64,000 nt of DNA, taken from assembly GCA_043228905.1 (NCBI GenBank), contig JBHGNT010000013.1:19406001-19470000 (forward strand), in the 5' to 3' direction. Source of the stretch: Azolla caroliniana (lineage: Eukaryota > Polypodiophyta). How positions within the stretch are numbered: position 1 is the first letter of the stretch; each line of letters opens with the position of its first letter. The notes below the pieces were generated by a model, which saw nothing but the letters and a program-made list of their open reading frames with translations, was not told the DNA's origin and did not search any database. This document shows positions 25,399 through 38,600 of this stretch, piece after piece. The position numbers and the translations under genes were made by a program.

Positions 25399-26901
25399 TT
25401 AACCAACCAAGACCTCTGGTGGTGCTCCAGCCTTGAGTTCTTTGAGTTGTGTCATGTTCTTGTAAGGGCTCAACCCTGGATCTTCGTCATGATGGTAATA
25501 TGCATGTCCCCCATGCCTTGTAGGATCCATACCCACAAACTCGTCTTTCGGTGATATCCGGAGAAGGTTGAGCTTGTGAAGGATAAGGAATAATGGAGCC
25601 ATGGTCGCGGTCACCCACCCAATGATTGACAGAATCTCGACAATTTGTGCAGCTAGCAATTTCCCGCCTCCGCCCATAAAGAGCCCGTATTGGACGGTAC
25701 TCGCCGTCCTACCATACACTTGCTTGACATAGTTCTCATTGGCAAAGAGGCCAGTGAAGATGAGACCCCAAGCACCGCACCCGCCGTGCAGCTGGGCCGC
25801 CTCTAGTGGGTCATCGAACTTCAACTTCTCGGCCAAAATGTTGAGCCCGATGAGGACCCAAGCTGACACGAACCCGCAAATGATGGATGCCCATGGGTCG
25901 ACGACCGAGCAACCGGCCGTAATGGCGGCAAACCCGCCCAGAAGACCATTGCACACATCCAATACATTCCAATGACCACCGAGAATCCTCTTACCGAAGA
26001 GGGTAGTGAGGGCAGCAGTGCTACCCGCGATGGTTGTGGTCACGGCGGTTCGACCCACCCCGCTCCAGTTGCCTTTGAAAGCGTCGTAAGGGCTACCTAG
26101 AATGACAAGGAAAGACCCCGGGTTGAAACCATACCATCCGAACCATAGAAGGAAGCTCCCGAGAACTACGAGGGTGGCCGAATGGCCTTTCAGTCGTTGG
26201 GGTTGGCCATCTGCATCGAATCGGCCCATCCTAGGGCCTTCTATGAAGGCCCCCCAAAGGCCGGCGATGCCGCCCACCATGTGAACCACCCCGCTCCCGG
26301 CAAAATCGATCGCTCCCGAGTCGAACAAGAGATTAGGGTTTGTCGCGCTAAGCCAGCCGTCGACAGACCACAACCAGTGCGAAACCACGGGGTACACGAA
26401 ACCCGTGAGGAAGCACGAGTAGACCAAGTAGGCGGTGAATTGTGTCCTTTCGGCGATGGATCCCGATGTGATGCCGGCCGCGGCGATGGCGAAGGCCCAT
26501 TGGTAGAGGAAGAAGGAGTAATCGAAGCCGTTGAGCTCATCGGGGATTTGCTTGAGGCCGAAGAAGTGGTGGCCGATGAATCCATTGTTATTGCCCTCGG
26601 CGTTCCGGCCGAATGCGAAAGCGAAGCCGAATAAGTAATAGGAGAGGCCACCGCTGGCGGCATCGAGGACATTGGTGAGCATGATGTTCATGGTGTTCTT
26701 GGCTCGGACGGAGCCTGCGCAGAGCATCGCAAACCCTAATTGCATGGCGAAGACGAGATAGGCAGAGAAGAGGAGGTAGGTGTTGTTGATGGCGAGGGTG
26801 GTCGCCAGGAGGTGGGCGTTGACGACATCGAACTGGGAGCAGACGGTGGGATCGATGCTGCTAGAGGCCAAGCAGGAGGTATTCCATGAGGCAGTGGCCA
26901 T
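25399..26901 (-). CDS. AMT1: AMT1-type high-affinity ammonium transporter, intact, single exon
   Basis: This 500-residue plasma-membrane ammonium transporter has no introns, as is usual for AMT1 genes. It matches the family end to end. The N-terminal extracellular stretch has the Cys pair used for trimer stability, followed by helices with [19 protein letters not shown] and the [20 protein letters not shown] signature. The pore histidines lie in [10 protein letters not shown] and LHGGCGAWG, and [17 protein letters not shown] is present. The cytosolic tail contains GMDPTRHGG, whose Thr (residue 461) corresponds to the conserved phospho-switch Thr that shuts the trimer in Arabidopsis AMT1;1. 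Substrate and regulation are inferred from family. The start is the ATG at 26,901, preceded by a CT-rich leader. GC content is much higher than the surroundings, as expected for a conserved coding exon. Confidence 0.97.
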   Translation of the reverse strand: MATASWNTSCLASSSIDPTVCSQFDVVNAHLLATTLAINNTYLLFSAYLVFAMQLGFAMLCAGSVRAKNTMNIMLTNVLDAASGGLSYYLFGFAFAFGRNAEGNNNGFIGHHFFGLKQIPDELNGFDYSFFLYQWAFAIAAAGITSGSIAERTQFTAYLVYSCFLTGFVYPVVSHWLWSVDGWLSATNPNLLFDSGAIDFAGSGVVHMVGGIAGLWGAFIEGPRMGRFDADGQPQRLKGHSATLVVLGSFLLWFGWYGFNPGSFLVILGSPYDAFKGNWSGVGRTAVTTTIAGSTAALTTLFGKRILGGHWNVLDVCNGLLGGFAAITAGCSVVDPWASIICGFVSAWVLIGLNILAEKLKFDDPLEAAQLHGGCGAWGLIFTGLFANENYVKQVYGRTASTVQYGLFMGGGGKLLAAQIVEILSIIGWVTATMAPLFLILHKLNLLRISPKDEFVGMDPTRHGGHAYYHHDEDPGLSPYKNMTQLKELKAGAPPEVLVG

Positions 26902-27186
26902 GGCTTCTTGCTTGCTTGCTTGCTTGGGGGCCTTCTCTTCTGCTCTCCTCTGCTCTCTGCTCTGATCTCTCTCTCTCTCTCTCTCGTGTTTGTGTTGGAG
27001 GGGGTTTGAAGGGATGAAATGGATGGATGGACAAATAGTGGTGAGAGGAGAAAGGGGGGGGGTTATGTGTGTCTGTGTATGTGCTCTTCTTATAAGTGAG
27101 GTTTCACACTTAGAGAGAGAGAAGAGAGAGAGAGCCTCTTTCTCCTTTCTTGTAGAGAGAGAGAGATGGGGGGTGGAGGGCCCAGG

Positions 27187-27222
<36 letters not shown>

Positions 27223-27480
27223 GTCCTCCTCCTGGGGAGGGAAAGGGGAGATGGAAGAAGAGAAGGGGGGGGAGGAGGTAAAATTACTCCCACTTACTCC
27301 ACCATGTTGCTCTTCCTATTTCAATATAGCTTCTTCCATCCTTCTCACCATCTTTAATGGCTTCATCCTCCCCCCCCCCCCCCCCCCCCCAACACACACA
27401 CACACACTTGTCGATCCGTACAGTCAATATCGAAGGCCATATGGTTCGTTCTATGGGCGGGGGGGGGGGGGGGGGGGACG
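26902..27480 (-). promoter_or_regulatory. AMT1 5' leader/promoter with CT/GA tracts and long C and G runs
   Basis: Upstream of the AMT1 ATG are a CT run (26,966-26,985), GA tracts (27,112-27,165), another CT run (27,191-27,220), a C homopolymer (about 27,370-27,390) and a G homopolymer (about 27,461-27,477). The C and G runs are oppositely biased and about 75 bp apart, so they could pair or form quadruplexes. The exact length of homopolymers in assembled sequence is unreliable. Confidence 0.5.
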
Positions 27481-27489
27481 GGGGTGGCA

Positions 27490-27670
27490 TTTAGTCTACA
27501 AATTTCATGAGCACCTACAATATCTCTTCCAGTTTCGCCAATATCCATCGAACTTTAAAAGTATCCCATCCAAGCGCTGGTTTAGTCTACATATTTCATG
27601 CACACCCTACAATATCTCTTCCACTTTCGCCAATATCCATCGAACTTTAAAAGTATCCCATCCAAGCGCT
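27490..27670. repeat. 91-bp direct duplication upstream of AMT1
   Basis: Two adjacent copies start with TTTAGTCTACA at 27,490 and TTTAGTCTACAT at 27,581 and both end with CCCATCCAAGCGCT. They differ at a handful of positions. Together with the homopolymers this makes a repeat-rich distal promoter. Confidence 0.9.
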
Positions 27671-27699
27671 CAAAGCACACATATCAACATATATTATTC

Positions 27700-27746
<47 letters not shown>
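27700..27746. repeat. CA microsatellite
   Basis: A pure ACAC run of more than 40 bp that explains the Thr/His run in the short frames here. Confidence 0.9.
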
Positions 27747-27748
<2 letters not shown>

Positions 27749-27759
27749 TGTAAAGCAGC

Positions 27760-29990
27760 AACTTCCTTACAAATATAAATAGGAACATCTTCCATTATAT
27801 CTCATCACATAAAACTTGGGACGATTCTCTCCCGCCACATACATTTATCTCTTATCTAAACTCTAGCGAAAAAGGATCCCATTGCTTCATATATATGCCA
27901 ACGTCATTCTCAAAACAAATCCATCCAATACACTTGTTAGGCTTCTCAACACCGACACAAGTGAGGCACATCACGGAATGCGAGCCAATATTTACCTTGT
28001 CAATGTCATTTTAGTTCATTGTCCCCAATTGTAAGTACGATGAATGATTACTATCATCATTATCGTTAGAATATATCCCTTTTGTTGTTGTATCTCTAGA
28101 CAACCTTGAGTATATGTATAAGGCATATATGCCAAATGAGGACTTTCCATAACTACTTTAAACTACCCTAGGACCCCTCAAGGTTAGAAAGACTAGAGGT
28201 GAGCTTGGTATCCTTAGTTTGTCATCAAAGGTAAATTTACACACAATCAACCCTAAGAAGCCCAACGTCCTTATGAGAGCCATGACACACGATGTAATCG
28301 TTGACTTTCAATTCCCCTTTTCTTTTAGTATTAAAAGGTTGTATGGCATCACAATAAGGGTGTATTACTTTGATGATGTAACTAGCATGCATTTGGTCTG
28401 CATACAAAAATTGTATATCTAATTTTAAAACATGTTCTATTGCCAATGATCCCCTACAAGTTACGTTGTAAAATCTCTCAACAATCTCTTTTCATTATCA
28501 TAACCAATACACTACAGTTAGGATTCAAAACCAACCATTGCAATAGCACTATTGGTGCCTATGCCTACAATATTGTGTAGTGGTATCTCCACAACTCATA
28601 GAGAATCCATTAATGTATCATAAACTTATGTGCTAAAGTGCAATTTTGGTTTATGACTATTCCATAACTCTTGCCTCCGTTATCAATTATCAATGACGTA
28701 AAGTCAAATTAGCATATATCATTGTCCTCATTATCATTCCCTTTATGCTTATAACTTTATCCACCTAGAAAGTAGAATGAATAATATGGTCAAGGTCAAG
28801 GTTTACACATATCCTCATTTTACTTTTGCCATTATACATATTTTATTGCTCTTTTCAAACTCCTTTAGCAACTTTATATTCATCAACGTCTACATACAAC
28901 CATAATCCTCATGTATCGCTTCCTTGATGAATTAATTGTGCTAGAAAAAAATCTCTCGTAAATCTTTATATGAAATATTGTGACCTTACCCTCCCAAGTA
29001 GCGACTGGACCTAAGGATCCAACCACTTGACTAGGAATTTATGATGATCTTTATAAAGGTTTGCTTTCCTTATGTATTTGAAACATGTATTGTTTGTGTA
29101 GGAGCAAAATAATTAACGAGCATCAGAAAAACTTGGCCAAAACTACAATTGCCTGATTGAGATCAGTTTGGGATAATGGAATTTTGTAGTTAAAACATTG
29201 TGAATATCATGGAATACTATTCTTAAAGATGGCTAACGTAAATTTTTTAGGATAAACCTTTTTTTATGAAGGTGAACCCAACTTATATGCCATTTCCCGA
29301 TTTTGCTTGAGATTGGGAAATAGGCCACAATTGTCACGTTCAAAACCTAGAAACTTCTTTGCCAATCCTTAAACTTTTAGGATCCCTAGAAACATTGACA
29401 TAATTCATCTCCTCAATGGAAATACTCAAGTCCCTTAGTGACCAACTTTGACACACTTGGCTCCTTTGGCTTTGATTTAAAAATATGGCATTCAAATACA
29501 AGAGCGAATAATAAGATTGTTGGCACGCGTGAACATACTATGTTTTGAGGGGTTTGAGGCCCCTTTTGTTCTCAAAACAAAATGTCCTTCCATTAGTTTA
29601 AAAAAAACATATCAACTACAACATACAAAATAGATGGAAAGGAAATTATTATCGTTCCTAAGCCCTCTTGTGCAAGACAATGGCTAGCCATGGATCCCTC
29701 GTTTAACTGAGCTGAGGAAACGAATCTATATACATCCAAAGTAGAGGAAAACAACCAACTAAACTGGGAGAAAACTTCCACATTATCTTGCAATATGTCA
29801 ATCGAAAGATAGGAATGCAACTCCAAAGCTTCCGAAAAGTTATTTTTAGTATCAATCCATAATCCGTACGTGTAGGAATATTATCATTTTCAGCTTTTAA
29901 TGAACTCATCAATTCTAACGAAACGAAAGTAATGGTTTCTTGGACCAACATTATTTGACCCTGAAACATCCACACACATTATGTTTTCCG
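27760..29990. other. Intergenic, no gene seen
   Basis: AT-rich sequence with only short unsupported frames and no transposon ends or protein motifs recognised. Confidence 0.55.
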
Positions 29991-29994
29991 TAGA

Positions 29995-30600
29995 GATTGA
30001 GGCCCCTTTTATATGTTTGATTAAACAAAACACTTAATACTTCTACAACCATACACAATGATGACACAAAGAAATCCTTCCCACAAGGAGTGGCAATGCA
30101 AGCAAAAAAACTTGTTCTTGAAACAATAAACAATCCCTAGCTATGGGTTTGAGGCCCTTGTAATATGGTTAATTTAAAAAAACACTTAATACTTCTACAA
30201 TCATAACACTTCAAATATATGATATAAATTATAACGCTTTTGCTTACACATCCGATATCTTGTGGTTGAAAGTTTTGTAGTTTTACAAACGCATAAACAC
30301 GATGGTGGCACACGGAAATCCTTCCCACGAGAAGTGGCAATGCAAGCAAAAAAAACTTGGTCTTCAAACAACAAACAATCCATAGATATTGAGTTTGGCA
30401 ATCCATTTTATGCAAAGATAACGAAGTGTTTAGATAAATTACATGAGTTGTCTTCTTCTTCTTGCATGAAGAACAATCTGTGTGTCCCATGAATGGTCGC
30501 ATTACACGCAAATCTTTACAACCAATGCATATATAACCCCTTTTGACATGACAATGCAAGTGAAAAAATTAACACTGAGAAACAAAATAATCCATCATAT
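29995..30600. repeat. Diverged tandem repeat, period about 248 bp
   Basis: The phrase AAATCCTTCCCAC...GTGGCAATGCAAGCAAAAAAA, followed by a CTTG(T/G)TCTT...AACAATCC block, appears at about 30,071 and 30,319. A worn third copy is near 30,545 (GACAATGCAAGTGAAAAAA). Each copy is preceded by a TTTAA(A)AAAACACTTAATACTTCTAC phrase. No coding meaning is seen. Confidence 0.7.
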
Positions 30601-31979
30601 TGAGCAACAACAAAGCGACTCAACAACCTAAAGACTTCCTTTGAGGTTCAATAACCGAGTTTATCCCTCATTAAGGTATTTGGAATCCTTCATCTACTTA
30701 GTAGATACTAGAAATGCACTCCTACTCCACTCCTTAAGGGGAAATTTATTGTTCAAAATATTGCACACACAGTTTTACATGGTCAAACATTACCTTCTTT
30801 CTTTAAAGTATATTCATACCTTAAATTATGTTCCTCTTGCATGTTAAGAGTTAGGTTAGTGACGAAGCCTCACAAATTCATCTGATGACAAGGGCAACTC
30901 ACATATAATCATTGAGGAAAGAATCATTATTTGAAGATAGAAGATCACTTGCTTGAGCTATAATAACTCATTTGAAACCTTTGTGTATCCCATGTGAGTA
31001 CTCGGAAATAGGTGCAACAACATTAGCATTAGGTAATTGAAGCGATTCCATACTTTATTCTTGAGGTCGAGAATTGGATGATCTAAATATGAGTGACAAT
31101 ATGTCCAATAACCCTAAATACGAACTAGAAATAAAATACACAACCCATATTACACTTGGAGAATTACCATCATCATGGATATAACAATATATCATTTGAA
31201 TTAATCATAGAACATGCATGGCCAATGGTGGTTTAGTTGCATCTCTTACGCAATGTGTGAAATGCTTAATTTTGCTTGCTTGACAAAAGTAGGCCCAACA
31301 TACATTCTTTTACATATGTATTGCATGGATATGTACCAATGCTCACCCAAAATATGGAAACATGGAAAATCCTCTTGACACATCCCCAATGTCCCCTAAC
31401 ATGTGTAGTACTCACATTTGTTTGCATGGCAAATAATGTACCATGAGTGTACATGCACCATGTATTAGAATGATAAAGAACCATGACTCAACCTTTACCT
31501 TGAATCAATACACTCCACTATTGTTGGTCATCCAATATGATCGATTACATTTATTTAAATGAAGACACATGCTCATAATCATGGTGGTGTGAATGATCCC
31601 ACATTTCTATGAGTATTGAAATATGTTGGCCTTCTTGAATCCATGTAACCTAGGTTGGTTGATGTTGTACTTATTCTCCCATCTAAAACACAAAAGAACC
31701 TTGACATATTGGCAAAAACCTTGTAACATACTTGTAGCAACCCAACGTGTTGTGTACTTGTGGCACTATTATACCAAACATTAAACTTGGCGTATAATAT
31801 GTTAGTACACGCTAAAATAAAACAATTAACTTATATGTGACTCAAGTATGATGTTTAATCTTGAACCTTGGTCTCGAGTTGAATCTAAGCATGATTCACT
31901 TAATCACCTACTTTTTGTTTTTACATTTTGTTGAAAGCTCGATGTATGTATCCAATTGATAAATGTTTAAGTTTAATGG
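30600..31979. other. Intergenic, no gene seen
   Basis: Nothing recognisable; AT-rich with short frames only. Confidence 0.5.
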
Positions 31980-32360
31980 TATTTTTTCCCAAAGAAAGGG
32001 TGCTTCTCATTAGTTAGGTAAAGTGTCTTTATAGTCCGATATGTACACTCGTAATGTAATCATAGACACTTAACAGTTCTATCTACCACATTACCCTATT
32101 TGGCACACTCCTCTCTATTTAACATTGAACTCCCCTAAAACATATATTCATCACGAACAACAAAAATATATTGTAATCTTCATATATTCCAGGACCACCA
32201 GTTTGTGTTGATTGTCCGCAAAATTTCTGAAAAATACCATGTACCTTCTTGGTTGGGTTGCCAAGGTGGATACAACCATTTAGGTGCGGTGTAACACCAC
32301 TTTGGCACGCCATTAAAGTTAAATGGTTAATCTCTATAAAAGAGGATCGTTTATACAAAT
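31980..32360 (-). mobile_element. LINE 3'-end fragment (related to 42,230-42,480)
   Basis: This stretch shares with 42,230-42,480 the phrases AATACCATGTACCTTCTTGGTTGGG and GGCACGCCAT, plus a worn block around TAGGTA(A/G)AGTGTCTTTA. At 42 kb the shared segment lies just downstream of a LINE zinc-binding domain, so it is probably the 3' UTR of the same LINE family. Only this end piece is present here. Confidence 0.55.
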
Positions 32361-32944
32361 TAAAATATTATGTGTAAGTTTGCAATGAGGCAAAGACTAT
32401 ATTGATATAATTCATCTTATCCTAAAACTACATTTTAGATAGAAAGGAAACATATTTTATCAAGGTTGTATGAATTGACACTAACCTTATGTAGCACCAT
32501 TCTTAGATTATATTGCTTGCAACAATTTCCCTCTAGCCAAATTGACTTGTTTTTTAATCCATTCCCATCCATATACTTTCTTTGTTTTAGAATCTTTTCG
32601 AAATGTTTGTTGATGTTCGAAGATCATGACTACTCATGCGAAGGAGGGTGCTTGATCTTCTACGATTAAATGGTAAGGGGAGTAGAAGATGTAGTTGGCC
32701 AAAATCACACCACTCCATGGGATGAGATTGTCCCAAGTGTCGCTCATGTATGTATGTTCTTTTAGAAACAAGCTCGTATATGAAGTTGACATAATGGGAT
32801 TTAGAGGTGCTTGATCTAGAAAGGTATTTGCCACGTAGGATTCCGCTAGATGAAGATGAATTGAAAGGTGGAAGCTTATAGTAAAAAGAAGCATCGAGCA
32901 CTTAGTCAATTGTTATGAACATATACCAAAACTCCAAAGTCATG

Positions 32945-33012
32945 ATAGAGATTTAAATGCATGACCTCTTTAGAGAGGTGTAACCTTAACCACTAAGATA
33001 GAGCATATCATA
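32945..33012 (-). mobile_element. Possible worn tRNA-derived SINE head
   Basis: Read on the minus strand, ATCTTAGTGGTTAAGG resembles a pol III A box. About 35 bases later GCATTTAAATCTC resembles a decayed B box. Tail and target duplication were not found. Confidence 0.3.
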
Positions 33013-33659
33013 CATATATCTTTATAACTTTGATTAGATCATTGAGAATATATATGTAATATTATGAAATGTCGTCACCTCGCACAGGCTAATGAATGAT
33101 CATCAAATGTCATGCTTGCATGAATTCCAAGTGGCATGCTCACATGAATGGCGATAGAACAAGGTCATTGACTACAAAAGATGGGGTATCTTGGCAATGG
33201 TGATCAACATAATAGAGAAAACTTGTGTTTGGATCTTGAGAAAGCATTGCTAAAGGTTGGGGCCTATGTGAATCTTCTCAATGGGGGTTTCAACACAAAT
33301 TTATTCCATTCCATCATATCTCGAGGTAAAGAAAGACCATTGAGGATGAGTGTTATGCCCATCATATATTTAATCATGTTGCGTGTTTGGGTTAAATATA
33401 GATACCTTAAAAATAGAGATTTAAATATGTTTCTTGGATTTCCCATTCAATGAGGAATTGTGAATTTAAACTTTAAAAAAAAACTTAACCATCTTAATGG
33501 GAAGTGAGTTCGTCTCATGAAGTAGGAGCATTTAAGTCATTGTAGCTTGACTTGAAGAAACTTCGCTAAGAACTTGTATGGATATTTTCAACATCTTTTC
33601 GAGTGGACTTAAAAGGGTGTTATTACCCTGCACTTCAACTTCATGAGAAACGATGGTTG

Positions 33660-33682
33660 GAGAGGGGGGGGGGGGGGGGGAG
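33660..33682. repeat. G homopolymer
   Basis: A run of about 20 G with one interruption near its start. Its length is uncertain. Confidence 0.8.
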
Positions 33683-33964
33683 TGAGGCAATATTGAATTG
33701 GTGATATTATATTGTCATTACTACCATGGACCATGAAGGCTCTGCATTCTGTTATGTAACCTCTTCAATAATTATTGTGAACAAAGATGGATAAGATGGG
33801 GATCACATAGTTTGCATGGAACCATTTAACAACCCCTAAGCCCTTTGGGGAAGTTGCAATATTGGACTTACATACAAATATGATGGCTCGTAGAATTTCA
33901 TTTGCAAGATATGTGTTCACAATTGCAACCAGGGATATCTATTTTTCAATATTTCATTGAGAAG

Positions 33965-34260
33965 GTTGGTGTAACACATGGGCAATTACTTAATGGAATC
34001 ATAGTGGCAATTACTTAATGGAATTATTCCATTTAAAATTCCGCAGTCTTCATTTGAAACTTCTAATGGCATGAAGAGCTCTCATTCTCTATATAAGCAC
34101 CTCCTCTAGTAGAGAGCATTGTAACACTTGCAAAAGAAGTTACTCTTATCTTCTTAATTATTACATTAACATAGAATCGAGAGGTTGTTCTCTTAGTTTA
34201 TTCAATTGTTTTTTGGGTGGTTAGAAAGGTCGGAGATGTAGTTGATGCTCAAAATCATAT
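33965..34260 (+). mobile_element. Possible LTR remnant
   Basis: This has features of a plant retrotransposon LTR: a direct repeat GGCAATTACTTAATGGAAT near the start, TATATAAGCACC at 34,100, then a leader-like GTAGAGAGCATTGTAAC and an A/T-rich R-U5-like stretch. No internal coding sequence or clear TG...CA termini with target duplication were found. Confidence 0.3.
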
Positions 34261-36610
34261 ATTTTTAGATTTTGTTGAAGCACGACAACAGTTATGCATC
34301 CCACCCAATTAGGGGTTTATTTGGTAGCAACTATACATTGTAACATTTACGCAATGTCCTTTACATATATAACCTAAAGACCAATCATGGGTTTATTAGC
34401 GTTTACAAGGTCATAGCCAATGTCTACAAGTGACTACTAATTTCATGTACCATTGCTCCATTGTGTCTCTTCGATGGCTATAATCTAAGATTGAAGAAGA
34501 ATTCAAGGTATTGATTTTGATTATGGATGGTGGCAAATCTTGAAACATAGTTGTCATCAAAATTACCACTTGTAGTAAAGGTCTTCATTTAGATAATATT
34601 GATTGGAGGTTTACCTTTCATTTAGCACTAAAGAGACGTCTATGCAACATGCAATTGTTTCTTTTGCACGGTCCAAGTGGAAGATAGTACTCATCATTTT
34701 ATACAATGTATGATGTCTATTTAGACTTGGGTTACATTTCTCGGATTTGGCAAGTTTTGTCACATTGTTATTTGATGCAAAGACAAAGGGTGTTTGGATG
34801 ATTCATAAAACTTGACTAAAGATAAGAGACAAAGATTGGGGATTCCATCATAATTCGAATATTAAAAAATGCTTTTGGTTTTGATAGTAGAGATAGTCTT
34901 AGAGCATGCCTAGGAAAGTTGAAGGGCGTATTGATGTGGAAATTTTGTTTCTTGAAAAACGTTGACATTCTTTTCTCGGTGGAGCGTCTGCCTTGTTTAT
35001 TCACAATTCAACATGTTCCACTACCCATGTAGCGGCAATACCACTAAGTTGTAGTACCATTGTAGTGGTTTTCAAGCGCATCTATTGATATAGTTGTGTG
35101 TTCTTACTACGAGGAATATCGTTTTAACATCCATGGGAGACCAATTACGATTTAAATTCGAAGATCCTGTATTTCATATATGTTGGAAGTTTTACCTTGA
35201 CCTTAGGAGGAGATAATATGTGATTTTGTAGAAAGTTTGATTTATACAATGGGTTTAGTTCATGGTAGCATGTTGCCAACATTGGCACTGTTGGTTTAGA
35301 AAGAAATATGAATGAATATTTCAAACTTGTGGAACAATATGATGTAGTAGAACATCAAGTATTGGTTATTTTGATAAGCATAACCCTTCAACATGCTTTG
35401 AATCCATGGGGCCCAACGTGTGTGTTATTTTCACAATGAAGAATTCACAATTAAATATTTGCAAGTTGTGTATTTCCTTTCGTCAACATCCACTCTTGAG
35501 TAAGATTTCAAAACTCATACGTGCATTAAATATTTGCAAATTGTTTATTCTTGTTGGTCAAGGTAAAACATATAATAAATGTACTTGAAGGATACATATT
35601 CTTAGATTAGTTTCCATGGTTCCATGACAATTGAGACCCTACATTTTAGAATTTTCTAAAACACTATGCATATTTCAAGTAAAGTGTGTACTTCCACATT
35701 AGCTTGACTAAAAAATTTCAAGATCATTTGAATCTTCACATGAAAGTTGAGATTAGACCCTGGACTACTTATCACTCAAACTGATTCTATTAACAATGGA
35801 GTTAGAAGTTGAAGGTGAAAAACAATGGGGGTTATGAGATTCTTTGTATATATGTCTAAGCTTTAAGCACCATAAAGTTGGATCTTTATTATTTAATATG
35901 TGTGTAGACATGAGTAGAAATGTGAGATAGATGGAATCTCGATTTCAATATTAAAAATTTGAGTTTAAAGAGAAGTTATTTTTAAAGATGTTTGCTTGGA
36001 GAGTATCATTCCCCAATTTAAAATAAATGAACATTTACAACGAAGATGTTGGTTCATATCCCATTTGATGCATGATGGGTGACGCATTACAACCACAACT
36101 GGGAGAAGGGGTGAGCACCTTTAACATTTCTTCACCTGGCCTTGTTTTACTAACAAGTACTCTTTGACATTAAAAAAGAAACCAATTATCATTACCTTTT
36201 TTCATTGTTGCCTATGAACACAAATGAAACAATATCTCACTTGTGGTCAAGCATTCTCATTAAATAACATCATTGAAGGGTGTAGCTTACTGATTAAAGT
36301 ATTATCTAGATTCTAGATCGCACCCCTTATTGAGCTTGTGGAATTTTAAACATGCAATAGATGAAAATGCATGTACATACATTCACATGCATTCATATGC
36401 ACACACACTTTTATTAAGCAATGCATTATATTGCTTGTAGAGAGCCTCAATGTGAAGTGAAACCCACAAAGGATGTTTAAGACGAAGTGTTATGAAAGAC
36501 AACCCAAGTATTCAAACTCATCGATGAGACTCTAGTAAATGCAAACTTCTAATGATAAAGCTATACACAAATTTATCTTAGTACAAACTTGAGGATTTTA
36601 CATTTAATTT
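34261..36610. other. Intergenic, no gene seen
   Basis: AT-rich with no supported frame. A weak tRNA-like head (TGTAGCTTACTGATTAAAGTA, then GCACCCC) occurs near 36,280. Confidence 0.5.
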
Positions 36611-36614
36611 TGTA

Positions 36615-36950
36615 GCATTCACGAAACATGGAAATATCAATGCAAGGGGAGTAATATCCTTTCAACTTTTCAAAACATTGCCACATGATGTTGCTTAGAA
36701 AGTGGATATACTTTGCATGCTTAAAATAATCATCAACATAGATTCCAAAGAATTAGAAATCTCCCAAGGGTTCAGGTTTGAGAAAGTCTACACAAAAATA
36801 TCAATATAAGGGTAATAATATCCCTATTGTTTTTTAAAACATCTCCTTATGTACGTGGTCGCAAAAACGTGGATATACCCCACATGCTTAAAAAATAATC
36901 GTAAACTCAGATTCCAAAGAGAGTTAGAAATCCCCCAGCGATGCAAAGGA
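36615..36950. repeat. Diverged tandem duplication, unit about 166 bp
   Basis: Two units share ATATCAAT(G/A)(C/T)AAGGG, AATATCC, AAAACAT, GTGGATATAC, CATGCTTAAAA and GATTCCAAAGA...TTAGAAATC. They begin near 36,630 and 36,796. Confidence 0.7.
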
Positions 36951-38290
36951 TATAACCTTTGGCTATTTCATAAGTCAACCTCTGAATTATAATATTATCA
37001 ACAATATCAGCCCGAGTCCCCACAAAAGTTTTCTCGTAACCTTTGGTTACAATGTCAATGTTATTATTGATTAATTAGTATGCCCTTTTCTAAAAGTCAT
37101 CTCCTTCGTTTGAGGTTCTTTTGAGAAAAAGATAATGAAAACAACCCACATTTCCTTGTCCCTTAACCTTCCACAATTTTCTTTAATTGTCTCCGTCCCC
37201 CGTCCAATTATTGCGGTAAGATCTGTGTTGTGTGGAGCCTCGACATTTGCTCATCCATGCTTTATCGCCTTTAAGACCATTTGGAACCATGGGTTCATAC
37301 TTTCAAAAAGCAAAAACCAGTATGAAATATATCTAAAAAGTGAAGACAATAAGTACATAGGTGGTACACACACTACAGAGCGGGCCTACCTTTTGTACTT
37401 TTAACCTTCGTCGATAACTCTTGATTGTTCTTGAAACCTTTGTATTTTACATTGCATATTTCTCAATAAGACAATCCCATACTTTCTTCCATTTCTTACC
37501 TTTCAAGGTGGCATGTCTCTTCAATTGAGGGTTTTCTCTTTTGAGAAATCTTAAATTAGTAGGAAGTTGGAACTATGCCAGCAAGATAATATAGATAATT
37601 ATTGGCTTTTGGTATGTCATGATAAAACTTCATTTGAAGTAACACGTTAGAAAGCAATATGTGTCTTGACTCTTGACTCTCAAATATTGAGATCGTTTTT
37701 GTGAGATTAATAACCATGGGTACCTTGAACATGTATGTTACATATTCTTTTTAGTGTTTGACACAAATTTGTATTTTAAGTAAGTAAATCATTGTAACAT
37801 TAATATGATAATTAATTTGTAACCTTTTAACTATATAATTTTGGTGTTCCCAATGTGGAATAATTAATTTGAAATTGTTTGCAAGTCCTAAGTTACGCAA
37901 TTGTGAGCTTCACAAAGAAACAAGTATAATAGGAAAGCTCTAAATTAATCTACACTTAATAGAATGCCTTTGATTATCTAGAACTACACCATATATTTAT
38001 TTCCCGCCAACATCATGTAGCATAATATCTTCCATTGTCAAGGGGTTGTGTAGTGTGATGTTCACAATCAACATTTCAAGGAAATCAAGCAAATTTGTGT
38101 GAAATGTGAACATTCCATTCTCATAGGGTGAGCACATTTTTTTACATTTGAGAAGGTGAACTAACCTGCACTTATGGATTGAGCACAACTTCCTAGTGTT
38201 TAATGCTAATATCTGCAGTCTTTTTTGCATTGTAGTATTTCCTTCAAGAAACACAACTTTGACTTCAATGCGTAACAAGTTGCATTTGCA
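36951..38290. other. Intergenic, no gene seen
   Basis: No supported frame or transposon signal. Confidence 0.5.
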
Positions 38291-38299
38291 GCCATTTCA

Positions 38300-38600
38300 A
38301 TTAGGAATCCTTTAAGGCACATCGATACAGACAAATTGATCCCTCAAATATGTTTATAATTATCATGTTGTACACTCATGCTCATCTATATTAATTTATG
38401 AAGTCTGTAGAATAAAAAACAATGATTCAAATCAATGGGTTTGGGGCTCTAGTGACAACTATATGAGGAATCCTTTATGCACACTGAAGTGCACAAGTTG
38501 TACCCTCAATATACTTATAATTATCAATTCATGTGCCCACGTTCATTCAACTAATATTAAATTTAGAAGTCTATGAGAAATAAATAAGCAATAATGATTG
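38300..38600. repeat. Diverged tandem duplication, unit about 163 bp
   Basis: Two units share GGAATCCTTTA, CCCTCAA(A)TAT, TTATAATTATCA and GAAGTCTRT, starting near 38,304 and 38,468. Confidence 0.65.

Noticed and set aside
26182-26634. 150-codon plus-strand open frame
   Set aside because: It lies antisense over the GC-rich AMT1 exon and is a shadow of that coding sequence.
27166-27500. Short frames over the CT/GA and C/G runs near AMT1
   Set aside because: Low-complexity artefacts with Ser/Leu, Pro or Gly runs.
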